A stretch of 58,766 bases of DNA, from NCBI RefSeq assembly GCF_902806695.1, contig NZ_CADCXN010000046.1, positions 1 through 58,766 on the forward strand. The letters run 5' to 3'. Both the position numbers and the translations under genes were made by a program. How positions within the stretch are numbered: the stretch's first letter is position 1; each line of letters begins with the position of its first letter. The notes under the pieces were generated by a model, which saw only the letters and a program-made list of their open reading frames with translations, ran no database searches and was not told where the DNA came from. Shown here in pieces: positions 37,822 to 46,545 of the stretch. This DNA comes from Candidatus Methylobacter favarea. Lineage in GTDB: Bacteria > Pseudomonadota > Gammaproteobacteria > Methylococcales > Methylomonadaceae.

Positions 37822-38799
37822 TCAGATTTGACTGGGCAAATACTCGCTCCTGGACTTTTTGAGGATCAGGGCGTCGGGGAACCATAACTTGTTCAGATAC
37901 GGCCTATTTAGCATGGTAACAGGCAGAGAAGGATTAAAAATACTTGCCCATCCCGATAACAAAGATGCAGTCCTGATTAACGCATTGCACCTCGACAAAA
38001 GTAGGCAATTGATAAGAGCTTCTTTACCTTTGGTATAATTGTTTCCTAGGTCCGGCTGAGTATGAAGAGCATTACCTTCGCTGCCTCTTTCTTTATCGTC
38101 GTGATAGATTACTTCGAGAGATTTAAACTCTTTTTCAATCCAATCAATAAAATTGCCTTCATCGCTGGAAATAAATAAAGCTTCAACCTGCGGATTTGTG
38201 TCCAGATAATTATGTATTGCCTTTGCACAAAATTCCCAAGATACTGGTTTTGCTTCTAATTGTTTATCCCTTCCCCGGTAATGAATGCCTAGCACTGTCT
38301 TTTGCCCGAAGTGTGTATTGACAAAAGAATCAACGTACTCCTGAATCTCGTCCTTGATACGTATGTTTTTCTCTAGGAGTTCGTGCGCATACTCCAGGCT
38401 CATTTGCCGGCCATTTGTGGAAGGTAAACCTATATGGCTAATATGAGAGATGCTACTGACTTTAACCAGGCCATTCATTACATTCTTTTTATCTATTTCT
38501 GTAAGCTTGAGGTTATCAAAATAATAGTCGAACCAATTATCTCCCTGAGATAGTGTATAGAAAGGGCTCGATAAGACGATATAAGGTAATAGGTTATAAC
38601 GCTCGCAATGGTCAAAAATATAAAGACACCAATTTAATTGCGCGGAAAAACCCACTGCAACGTTTATATTTATTGCATAAACGCCCTGATTATTTCTTTG
38701 CCGAAGTGAATGGTAAAGGGTTTTTATTTTTTTATTAGCATGGTTCTTTACCCCCTTACAATAAAACAAGGGATGGCGATAAAGCTCTCGTACATTCAT
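37822..38799 (-). CDS. O-fucosyltransferase/NodZ-like glycosyltransferase
   Basis: This intact 325-residue gene lies in a region of dead mobile elements. The ATG at 38799 has GGAG six bases upstream; a TTG seven codons earlier is rejected. The GIHYRGRDK motif (about 171-179) corresponds to the donor-binding H-x-R-R/G-x-D segment of the GT-B fucosyltransferase superfamily that includes NodZ, FUT8 and protein O-fucosyltransferases. SSDEGNF (about 211-217) and the C-terminal KEALINCLLLSRCNALIRTA and SLLSGWASIFNP blocks are also family-like. No signal peptide is seen, so it is probably cytoplasmic, decorating an oligosaccharide. There are no sugar-nucleotide genes nearby; the acceptor is unknown. 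Lower GC than its neighbours suggests transfer. Confidence 0.75.
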   Translation of the reverse strand: MNVRELYRHPLFYCKGVKNHANKKIKTLYHSLRQRNNQGVYAININVAVGFSAQLNWCLYIFDHCERYNLLPYIVLSSPFYTLSQGDNWFDYYFDNLKLTEIDKKNVMNGLVKVSSISHISHIGLPSTNGRQMSLEYAHELLEKNIRIKDEIQEYVDSFVNTHFGQKTVLGIHYRGRDKQLEAKPVSWEFCAKAIHNYLDTNPQVEALFISSDEGNFIDWIEKEFKSLEVIYHDDKERGSEGNALHTQPDLGNNYTKGKEALINCLLLSRCNALIRTASLLSGWASIFNPSLPVTMLNRPYLNKLWFPDALILKKSRSEYLPSQI

Positions 38800-38921
38800 A
38801 TTGAACTCCAGGAGATACAACTTAAATATACGATACCACTTGTTTAATAATAATTAAAATTAATGTAACGGGTTATCCGCTTCGCGTTGACGGATAAAAA
38901 AAATCTGTTTTTATCCTATTT

Positions 38922-39411
38922 TTATTTATGAGCAAACGGTAGCTATTCGTCAATGCGGCTATTAGGCCCAACCGGGAGTTTTTCTAGGCTATCTTTTAAC
39001 CATTCAGATGGGTTATAAGTTCATCGGACTGGCCGTTACCAAGCAGGCTTTGAGGGAGGCGGCACGTTTGCGCGCCCGTTCGTAACCAGCAAAGAGTCAA
39101 TTCTTCCTGCCCCGGGCGATAAGCCGGATAGCGAATCAATGCCGGCCAGCGCTTTAGAGCGTATTGGATGGCATTAGCCGAAACGCCGCCAGATACTGTA
39201 CTGGCCAAAGTGTCCTGTAGCCAAGTGGATAAGTTATTAAGTATAAGCTGACTTCTTCCTGACGCAGTTGCTTGTTGACATCGTTGCTTAAGGTGTTGCA
39301 GTCGGCTTCGACAGCATCAAGCAAGGCAATACGTTCCACAGCCTCTTTGGGCATCGGGCTTTGGTTGGCTTGAGGGAGATCGAAGAATTTGTGCCTAATA
39401 GGCCAGCTCAT
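38922..39411 (-). pseudogene. C-terminal remnant of an IS66-family transposase
   Basis: Two overlapping frames carry FFDLPQANQSPMPKEAVERI, then ALLDAVEAD, ANAIQYALKRWPALIRYPAY and, after shifts, KRAASLKACLVTASPMNL, NPSEWLKDSLEKLPVGPNSR and IDE-LPFAHK. These are the consecutive C-terminal blocks of IS66 TnpC (KFFDLHxANxSPxAKEALERI ... LEKLPxxPNSxIDxLLPF). Only the last third survives, broken by stops. Confidence 0.85.
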
Positions 39412-39746
39412 GGGTCAACACTTCGATAATAAATTGTAAAAACCTCGCCTAATTGTTATCACATTCATTTTCTGATCATGCCATTATCCTAACTTAGTTG
39501 GGCATGCGTTATTGTGCCGGCCTCGTTAGGATATTGGTCAAACCGAAAGCCGGACATAACTATTCAATGACAGGGGCGTCGATAGTGCAGGCAAGATAAT
39601 GTAGACTTTAAATTGTTACTGAGCGGCATGATTATCTCCTAAGACGCTTAGATCTTAAGCATGGAAAACTTAAAATAAGTCCCTCGGCTTGATCAGACGA
39701 ACGGTTATAACTGATAGATTCTGATTAAAGTGCATCTGGCGAAAGA
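39412..39746. other. Gap with no recognisable gene
   Basis: I see no coding signal, RNA or repeat here. It lies between the IS66 remnant and the DUF1579 pseudogene and is probably decayed insertion material. Confidence 0.3.
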
Positions 39747-40216
39747 CTAAATCAGAGTTTCTTCGGAATAGTGCTTTCTCATGTAGATGATTTCCATAAT
39801 TTTCATTCCCTTGCCGCCGTGGTGAGCGCCATAAATATCAAACGTCTGTATGTTGCTGTCTATAATTTCCAGATAGCGCGATGCCTCTCATCTGTCCGCC
39901 TCCCGGTTCAGCATGCTTGCCCGTCCAGCAATATCTTCATCTCCGCAGAGCCTGTCGTTTCTGGGGGAGTCTTGGGTGGTTTCATCCACTCTTAGGTTTT
40001 AGTTAGGGCTTCCAGTGAGCCCGGCCAACAGTTTATGAGGCTCGCCGGGCCCAGCCAGTATGGTATATAGCTCCATCATTGCTTGCGGATCCCCTGGGTT
40101 GCTCTGCTTTTTTTCTTTGGCGATCGCAACGGATGATAATATTAAAATCCGGCTGACGAGTAGGGTTACAATTATAAGATAAGGAAAGCAGTAAGCGTGT
40201 GTTTTATGAAACGCAT
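39747..40216 (-). pseudogene. Decayed DUF1579 family protein
   Basis: An ATG at 40216 preceded by GGAG opens MRFIKHTLTA. After a shift the signal-like LIIVTLLVSRILILSSVAIA leads into NPGDPQAMMELYTILAGPGE and PHKLLAGLTGS. Later fragments give YLEIIDSNIQTFDIYGAHHG, GKGMKIMEIIYMRK. These match the order in DUF1579 proteins (GEPHKLLAxLxGxW ... FEMYGxxxxGKxxKMMEIxYxRK). The middle is deleted or shifted and contains stops, so it is not functional. Confidence 0.75.
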
Positions 40217-40380
40217 AGTTTTCTCCTTTAACTGGGTGGAGTGTAAATGCTCCCGTGTGCCTTTATTGAAAAATAACCTGGTGACCAGCAGCAGATACCG
40301 GCGAGTGCTTTAAAAGCGCCGCTGCCAGACAATTGGAATCGCAAGGCCAGAGATCAGGAACTTTCATAAGGTTTTGTTTT

Positions 40381-40485
40381 TTAAATTATTGTGCCCAAGC
40401 GGCTAGAATAATCCATTAAAGCTGATTGTTCCGCAATTGACAGCGCTTCCTGTTTGCTTAAACGATATGGACCCTTTTTAATCAA
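40381..40485 (-). CDS. Possible 34-residue small protein with TTG start
   Basis: A strong AGGAGGT lies four bases before a TTG at 40485, which opens a frame with normal composition: IKKGPYRLSKQEALSIAEQS then ALMDYSSRLGTII. I do not recognise it. It could also be the C-terminal end of a decayed gene. The good ribosome binding site is the main reason to list it. Confidence 0.3.
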   Translation of the reverse strand: MIKKGPYRLSKQEALSIAEQSALMDYSSRLGTII

Positions 40486-40843
40486 GAGCACCTCCTGCGC
40501 CTTTGATATATTTAGGCATACTGCCTTTTCCAGCTGAACCGACAAATCCGGCTATTTTTATCGCGCTTTTTTTACAATAGACAGGGTATAAACGTCTACT
40601 TATTTTTCTGTCTTTTTCTCGTACAATTTATAATTTTTATAACAGGACTATAAGCTTTATGAAGTCTTATTCAAAAATTAAAGTCTCCGCGTCCCGTGCG
40701 GGGCGGTTATTACTCCCCTCTGACTCTAAAACTGCTTAACTTTTAGAGCGAGCTAGATTATCTAGTAGCTTGCGCATGGGTTGATCGTTCATGGGCGAAG
40801 CTCGCCGGTTAAGTTCTTATGCGCTCAGTCTTCGCCTGTAAGG
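40486..40843. other. Gap with no recognisable gene
   Basis: The stretch is AT-rich, followed by a short GC-rich palindromic patch (about 40690-40720). I could not identify a gene. It is likely the flank of the IS630-like remnant. Confidence 0.3.
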
Positions 40844-41560
40844 TTAAAGTACAAGGTCATTGAGATAAACTGTTTCGCCGTACCACGTGAATAAGATATT
40901 CAGCAGCATTGAGCTGTGGCGAGTAGCTCGGCGGAGGCCAAAGCTGAAGGTAAAATCTGGCAGAGTTACCTGCTGTGCGATTTCGGCACGCTCTTTAGGC
41001 ACATTGGCTTTCATCTTTTTGCCATGAATTTTGGCATTGTCGAGCAAAAAGGTTAAATGATTGAAGCCTTTTTGCAGATAAATCAGCACAGTTAGTACGA
41101 TGACTCCTACCCCTATTTCAGTTGTGCTTTGGCTTTTAAAGTCAACACACGCTTGTGCGTTGCCCATCCACGGTCAAAAAACCGTTAAGTTTTGCCGGTG
41201 GCGTTCATCGCTCGGCATCTTCGGCTTGGTGTTTTTCTCAACCCAGGCGTAATGACTGTAAGGCGTGCTCTGCAAAGCAAATTCATCCGAGGCAATTAGC
41301 GGTGTCTTCACTGAGCTGTGCTGTTTTTTTAAGTCGGCGCTGATTGAGCCTGTTCTTTTGCATTGGCAGGGCCATAGTCACGGTGGGCAAGCCTCATTGG
41401 CCGAACCCTTAATACAGGCGGGCGCTAGTCACCTGGATGTGCCACTTTTGCTCAATGACTGCACTAACATGCGCTGCCGGTGAGCAGACAAAAGCTGCGC
41501 TCTGTGCACAGGTGTTCGCACGAGCAGATCGTCGTTTAATTAAAAGGCAAGTGATGAAAG
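40844..41560 (-). pseudogene. Decayed IS630-like transposase
   Basis: In pieces, the minus strand reads MRLAHRDYGPANAKEQAQSA, then DEFALQ-TPYSHYAWVEKNT and KPKMPSDERH, LNGFLTVDGQRTSVCVDFK, HLTFLLDNAKIHGKKMKANV and EIAQQVTLPDFTFSFGLRRA. The order HTH-W-helper, the catalytic DEF..., and the LLDNAKIHxxKKM block is the DDE core of IS630/Tc1-type transposases. Stops and several frame changes occur throughout. Confidence 0.75.
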
Positions 41561-41615
41561 ATGTTAATGGATGTTTTCACATCCTTGACTTCAATCTCCG
41601 CTTTAAACCGGATAG

Positions 41616-42827
41616 CTAAAGCGCGGCTATTCTGCTGTTAAAAGGCGTATATTCTTTGAAATAATTGCGCACGCCCCGGAATATAGCCAGCGCTATTTTC
41701 GACTGATAAAGCGTGCTCAACAATTTGCGCTCTTCCGAGGGATTCGAGATAAAAGCGGTTTCGACTAAAATAGACGGAATATCCGGGGATTTCAAGACCA
41801 GGAAACCGGCTTTTTGCACCGAACCAAAATGCAATTCACCAATATTTTCAAAGCCCTTTAATACTTCGCCGGCTACATTAAAGCTGGCCTCTTGCGTTGC
41901 TGTCTGGGATAAATCCAGCAGCACCGAAGCTAAAACTTCATCCTTGTCATCAAGACTCACCCCGCCGACCAAAGCCGATGCATTTTCACTCTTTGCCAGC
42001 CAGCGCGCCGCTTCGCTTGAGGCGCCTCTGGTGGATAAAGTGTAAACAGAAGCGCCTTTGACAGTGGCATTTTCAAACGCATCGGCATGTATCGATATAA
42101 ATAAATCAGCTTTGGCTGCCCGGGCAATCTGCATTCTTTTTCTAAGATCCACGTAATAGTCGCCTTTGCGAACCATTACCGCTCTCATCCCACGTTGCGC
42201 ATTGATTAATTGCTCAAGTTTTTTAGCAATTGCAAAGACCACCTTTTTTTCTTCGGTACCGCGCGGACCGAGGGCTCCGGGATCATCTCCGCCATGCCCT
42301 GCATCAATGGCCACAATCATATTTTTATAGCTTTGGGCAAGCTTGATCGATTTAGCTGGTCTGCTGGCTACTGTTTTACTTGCAGCCGATGAGTTTATTG
42401 CCTTATTTTCCCGTCCAGCATAACTAGTCTGGCCTTTGCCAAATACATCAATAACCAGGCGATGTCCATACATTTTATTCGGATTCAAGGCGTAGCTTTT
42501 GGTGCTGACCGATTTTTTTAAATCAGCAGTGATTTTTACCTGGTTTTTATTTTGAATCGCCCTTATCCGGGAAAACACCGGATCCGATGGCGGTGGCTGG
42601 GCCAATGCTCGTCCTATGCGGGCATCAGGTATAGAGACCACCAAGCGTAGGGGGTGTTCAAGCAACGAAACCCGATATACAGGCATTGAGCTAACATCGA
42701 TCATCAGCCGCGATTGCTTGTGTGTAGTCCAGTAATGCACTGAATTAATATGGATTTGCTGGGCATATATAATTACAGGCAATAACTGTAATCCAACAAT
42801 ACACAGTAACTTGTAATAGTTTCTCAT
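41616..42827 (-). CDS. amiC: N-acetylmuramoyl-L-alanine amidase (AmiC type)
   Basis: This zinc amidase cleaves the stem peptide from MurNAc in cell separation. The ATG at 42827 (403 residues) is chosen over a TTG 15 bp upstream. After a signal peptide (about 1-22) come an AMIN domain for septal targeting (HINSVHYWTTHKQSRLMID...), a linker, and an Amidase_3 domain with IDAGHGGDDPGA, the zinc His in SIHADAF, and the catalytic Glu in VETAFISNP. It normally sits directly upstream of mutL; here a 4.6 kb insertion separates them. Confidence 0.93.
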   Translation of the reverse strand: MRNYYKLLCIVGLQLLPVIIYAQQIHINSVHYWTTHKQSRLMIDVSSMPVYRVSLLEHPLRLVVSIPDARIGRALAQPPPSDPVFSRIRAIQNKNQVKITADLKKSVSTKSYALNPNKMYGHRLVIDVFGKGQTSYAGRENKAINSSAASKTVASRPAKSIKLAQSYKNMIVAIDAGHGGDDPGALGPRGTEEKKVVFAIAKKLEQLINAQRGMRAVMVRKGDYYVDLRKRMQIARAAKADLFISIHADAFENATVKGASVYTLSTRGASSEAARWLAKSENASALVGGVSLDDKDEVLASVLLDLSQTATQEASFNVAGEVLKGFENIGELHFGSVQKAGFLVLKSPDIPSILVETAFISNPSEERKLLSTLYQSKIALAIFRGVRNYFKEYTPFNSRIAAL

Positions 42828-42907
42828 AGCCCTAACCCACAAAACGATAATCCGGTTTAAATTATAGCAATAGGCCTTTGTTTTTTATACAACCGCTAGA
42901 TTAATTT

Positions 42908-43330
42908 TTATTGTTTAGGGATGCTTTCCAAAGTTAAGCAGCGCCCATCCCCTTCCGTAGTCAAGGTAATAACCCAGTCCGGCTCCGGCAAACTGCCCTT
43001 CCCCTTGTCAGGCCATTCAATAAAACACAGGCAATCCTGGTCAAAATAATCCCTGATGCCCAGCCATTCGAGTTCTTCAGGATCGGCAAGCCGGTATAGA
43101 TCAAAATGAAAGATTTTAAGGCCGTTTAGCATATATTCTTCCACTAATGTATAAGTAGGGCTTTTAACCGCCCCGATGTGACCAGCAGCATGCAGATAGC
43201 CTCTGACCAGCGTGGTTTTTCCGGCGCCTAAATCGCCCTGTAAAAAAATCAGGCCTTTCGACGGCAGTTGCTGCCAAAGCTGTGCGCCAAACTGCTCTGT
43301 TTCTTCTGCACTTTTCAGAAACCTTTTCAT
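42908..43330 (-). CDS. tsaE: tRNA threonylcarbamoyladenosine biosynthesis ATPase TsaE
   Basis: TsaE is the ATPase that turns over the TsaB-TsaD complex making t6A37 in tRNAs reading ANN codons. The 140-residue product has the P-loop LQGDLGAGKTTLVRGYL, the SPTYTLVEEY switch and HFDLYRLADPEELEWLG. Its start overlaps the nnr stop by 4 bp. Confidence 0.95.
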   Translation of the reverse strand: MKRFLKSAEETEQFGAQLWQQLPSKGLIFLQGDLGAGKTTLVRGYLHAAGHIGAVKSPTYTLVEEYMLNGLKIFHFDLYRLADPEELEWLGIRDYFDQDCLCFIEWPDKGKGSLPEPDWVITLTTEGDGRCLTLESIPKQ

Positions 43331-44793
43331 TTATTCATCAATTGTCTGAGAAACGGCATTAAATCGCTGGCCAATAAACCTCTTTCTCCGTTCTTTTCTG
43401 CCGCTAAATCGGCCGCTTCCCCATGAATATAAACACCTTGTTCTGCCGCATCTTTCAGAGAAAACCCCTGAGCCAGTAAACCCGCAATTACTCCTGAAAG
43501 GACATCGCCCATACCGCCTGAAGCCATGCCGGGATTGCCTGTGGCAGACACCGCCGTTTCATCATCAGAGGCAATCAATGTTCCCGCCCCTTTAAGCACG
43601 GCAATACCGCCGTATTTGGCCTGTAGGGCCGAAACTGCGGAAAATCTGTCCTGCTGTATTTTGGCAGTGGAACATTTTAATAGCCGGGCTGCTTCGCCGG
43701 GATGCGGGGTTAAAATCCAGTCAGTTTTTTTTACGGAAGAATTAGCCAGCAGGTTCAAGCCATCCGCATCGATTACGAGCGGTTTTCGGGATTTTATCGC
43801 GGCGCTAAACAATTCTTTTGCCCAATCGCTTTGTCCGAGTCCTGGACCTGCCGCAATGACAGTGGCTTTTTCCAATAACCCTGTCAACTGACCTGCTGTT
43901 TCTATTCCATGACACATTAACTCGGCCCGGCTTGAGTTTAATATTCCTGAATGTTCGGATCGGGTTGCCAAACTGGCCAAGCCGGCGCCTGTTCGCAAAG
44001 CGGCCTCTCCTGCTAGTCTAACCGCACCCGAATAACCACGCTCTCCGCCTATAATTAATACATGGCCATAGTTGCCTTTATGTGCGCAGCGGCTACGGCG
44101 CGGCAGAGGTTTTTTGACTATGCGACGGGCCGCGGATGGCACTTTTTCAAAAACATCATCCGGCACCTCCAATGAGGAATAAGAAATTTTACCGCAATAA
44201 TCGGCCGCAAAACCGGTAAATAAACCCTGTTTCAGACCAATAAAAGTAACCGTGCAATCGGTTTCTACCGCGCATCCCATTACAGTGCCGGTATCGGGAT
44301 TCAAGCCTGTGGGAATATCAACCGCAACAACAGAAGCCTTGTGTTTATTGATGATGTCAATCGCTTGCGCATAAAGCCCCGTGACCGGCCTATCCAGACC
44401 CGATCCCAACAAGGCGTCAATAATCACATCTGCATCGATGGCTTGGTCAGCCTGAAACGGAATAACTGTTCCATTAACTTCCCTATATTGGTGATAAGCC
44501 GTCAAGGCATCGCCGCCAAGTTTTTCAGGCGCCGACAAGGTATAAACGGCTACTTTCAAGCCCGCTTCAACGGCAAGTCGGGCAGCAATATAGCCATCGC
44601 CGGCGTTATTGCCAGAGCCGCAAAATACCGCGACTGAGCGGGCCTCCGGCCAGCCATATCTCGCGCACTGAAAGACTTCATGCCCGGCCCTGCTCATTAA
44701 AACATAACCGGGAATGCCACAGTCCTGTATGGCGATCCGGTCCAGTTCTTTTACTTGCTCAGCGCGGTATAGCTTTACGGGTAAAGGGTGCAT
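43327..44793 (-). CDS. nnr: Bifunctional NAD(P)H-hydrate repair enzyme
   Basis: The 488-residue fusion repairs damaged NAD(P)HX. The N-terminal YjeF domain (epimerase) shows GNNAGDGYIAARLA and DALLGSGLDRPV; the C-terminal ribokinase-like ADP-dependent dehydratase shows GHVLIIGGERGYSGAVRLAG and NPGMASGGMGDVLSGVIAGL. It leads the nnr-tsaE-amiC set. The 490 bp upstream is non-coding. Confidence 0.94.
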   Translation of the reverse strand: MHPLPVKLYRAEQVKELDRIAIQDCGIPGYVLMSRAGHEVFQCARYGWPEARSVAVFCGSGNNAGDGYIAARLAVEAGLKVAVYTLSAPEKLGGDALTAYHQYREVNGTVIPFQADQAIDADVIIDALLGSGLDRPVTGLYAQAIDIINKHKASVVAVDIPTGLNPDTGTVMGCAVETDCTVTFIGLKQGLFTGFAADYCGKISYSSLEVPDDVFEKVPSAARRIVKKPLPRRSRCAHKGNYGHVLIIGGERGYSGAVRLAGEAALRTGAGLASLATRSEHSGILNSSRAELMCHGIETAGQLTGLLEKATVIAAGPGLGQSDWAKELFSAAIKSRKPLVIDADGLNLLANSSVKKTDWILTPHPGEAARLLKCSTAKIQQDRFSAVSALQAKYGGIAVLKGAGTLIASDDETAVSATGNPGMASGGMGDVLSGVIAGLLAQGFSLKDAAEQGVYIHGEAADLAAEKNGERGLLASDLMPFLRQLMNK

Positions 44794-45286
44794 GGCGTTT
44801 TGGCTGGATTAGACATATTAAAATATTAATTTTAGTCCTGTTAATATTAAAAATAGCCAGGCTAAAATGAATAGCCTGCCTACGCTTATCCGCTTGATAA
44901 CGGATTTCATGGTACCTTAAGTTCCGCCGGTATTCCATAATGGAAATTTAACAGACCCTTTAACAAACGGCAGAAAACAGCTAATTTTTAAACAGCTCCG
45001 GTAAAAAAAGCCTGAGTGAGTTAAAGGCTTCTGGAAATATGCCCTGGCGATATTCTGCTCGACAGTAAAAAATGATCCATAAAGAAAATAGTTATTATTT
45101 TTAACTGAAACCGAAATAATTTATTAGATCAGCAGACGTGTTTCTGGTAAATTCAAAAACATAAAAATCAACCGGAGTCGAAGAGGAGAATTCATCTTGA
45201 TATTTCATCCGCATAAAGTTGCCATGTGTTGATTAAAGGGGAAGGTTTACCTCTAATGAATTCTCTATAATAAAAAAGGGGGAATT
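44794..45286. other. Non-coding gap between divergent genes
   Basis: This 493 bp AT-rich stretch lies between the divergent nnr and the 45287 gene and must hold both promoters. I saw no ORF, repeat or RNA that I could support. A GGGGGA ribosome binding site precedes the ATG at 45287. Confidence 0.4.
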
Positions 45287-46102
45287 ATGATCGCGCTCGA
45301 AATCGTAATTACACTTGTTGCAACTTTTGTGATTGCCCTGATCACTCTTTTACTGATCCAGAGAAGTGCATCGCTGCGGGCCACACTCACACACAGCCTT
45401 GAAGTTCTGGAACTGGCCAAGCGGCTGAATTGTAATGAAGCAGATTTTAAAAACCTGATAAAAAAAAGACTTGAGCCATTTTATCTGGAAACAGATCGCC
45501 CGTTTATTACCAGTGCCAAATTGCTGGGCCAGCTTCTCTTTGGAATGGCGGTATTTATCGGCTTTACCTGGTGGAGTCTTTACCTCATCAAGCAGGGCTA
45601 TGCGCAATGGGCGGTATTGTCGGGCATCTTTGCCTTGATTGGCATGGTGATACCTTTTATAGCCTGGATTGGCTATAAACAAAGAAGCGAAGCAATGCAA
45701 CAACTCATGGTTGATTTAAATCGCTATGAAAAATCATTAGCTGAAAAAAAACTATCACAGTCCAATAAGGAACCAGATACGCAAGCCGGAGTGCTGATTG
45801 CGAAGATTGTGCCTGAAGTTATTCCTGCTATTGAAGCTGCTGCTGAAATTGTGCCGGAAATCATTGCTGCGGCCGAGGCTATGATAAGTAAGGTCAAATA
45901 CGGGAACAAAAATCATCAACTACCTGAAAAAACACAGAAAATTCCACAAGATTCCATACTTAAACGCCATTATCTTGGCCGGCTAAGAACCGAGATTGAG
46001 TCCGGCCTGCCGCCCTGCCCGAGCGATTCAGTATTGCGGCGGCACTATGACCAGTTGATTGCTGCAGAAATGGAAAAACGTATGGAAAAAATTAACGCAT
46101 GA
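45287..46102 (+). CDS. Membrane protein with duplicated DSxLxRHY motif
   Basis: The 271-residue product is not of a family I can name. Three hydrophobic segments are visible: residues 3-24, about 83-101 and about 109-129. A short cytoplasmic-looking loop (38-75) lies between the first two. After a charged stretch comes a small internal repeat (IVPEVIPAIEAAAE at about 174-187, IVPEIIAAAEAM at about 188-199). Near the C-terminus the motif DSILKRHY (222-229) recurs as DSVLRRHY (247-254), 25 residues later, each followed by a polar helix. The RHY motif is seen in tandem in other gammaproteobacterial proteins of unknown role. It appears monocistronic, with GGGGGAATT before the ATG. Confidence 0.8.
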   Translation: MIALEIVITLVATFVIALITLLLIQRSASLRATLTHSLEVLELAKRLNCNEADFKNLIKKRLEPFYLETDRPFITSAKLLGQLLFGMAVFIGFTWWSLYLIKQGYAQWAVLSGIFALIGMVIPFIAWIGYKQRSEAMQQLMVDLNRYEKSLAEKKLSQSNKEPDTQAGVLIAKIVPEVIPAIEAAAEIVPEIIAAAEAMISKVKYGNKNHQLPEKTQKIPQDSILKRHYLGRLRTEIESGLPPCPSDSVLRRHYDQLIAAEMEKRMEKINA

Positions 46103-46180
46103 CATATAAGCGCGTTTTTAAGGAAATTTTTACGCAATCAGAGTAATCAGTCCCTTTTATTGCAACGAGTACTCTTTAAC

Positions 46181-46270
46181 ATGCCGTTCGTCTTGAGCCC
46201 TTCGGTTATACTCAGGAGAGCCTTGTCGAAGAACTTGTGTTCATAGAGCGGCAAGCTCACCACGAATGGC
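46181..46270. repeat. Extragenic palindromic repeat (GAGCTTGTCGAA type)
   Basis: The outer arms GCCGTTCGT (46183-46191) and ACGAATGGC (46262-46270) are inverted with one mismatch. Inside are CTTGAGCCCTTCGG and GCCTTGTCGAAG. This is the widespread intergenic repeat whose typical form reads 'CGTTCGTxxTGAGCxxxTCGAAG' in many bacterial genomes. A 61-codon open frame through it is chance. Confidence 0.7.
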
Positions 46271-46545
46271 TCTTTTAAATTAACACCCGTCATAAATAAA
46301 TTGACTGAGTAAGAGGAATAAAAATTCTTCATGCTGAAATTATCAGCTGGAAATTTTAAAAAGCTTAGGACGAGACACTTTTACGCTGACCCTGCCTTTT
46401 TAAAATCTTGCCGTCATGCGGTCAGCCTTCCAGACGGGAGCAATTTCGCTAACCTATTTCCCTGCTCTTCCTTATTATTTTTAAACCCAAGATAATAAAG
46501 TTACGTTAAAATGACCGATATTCCCGAAACTGCCGGTCATCAGCC

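Noticed and set aside
39771-39995. Plus-strand 74-codon frame
   Set aside because: Antisense to the DUF1579 pseudogene, whose minus-strand pieces match a known family order.
46147-46332. Minus-strand 61-codon frame near 46.2 kb
   Set aside because: It is a translation of the extragenic palindromic repeat and has no ribosome binding site.
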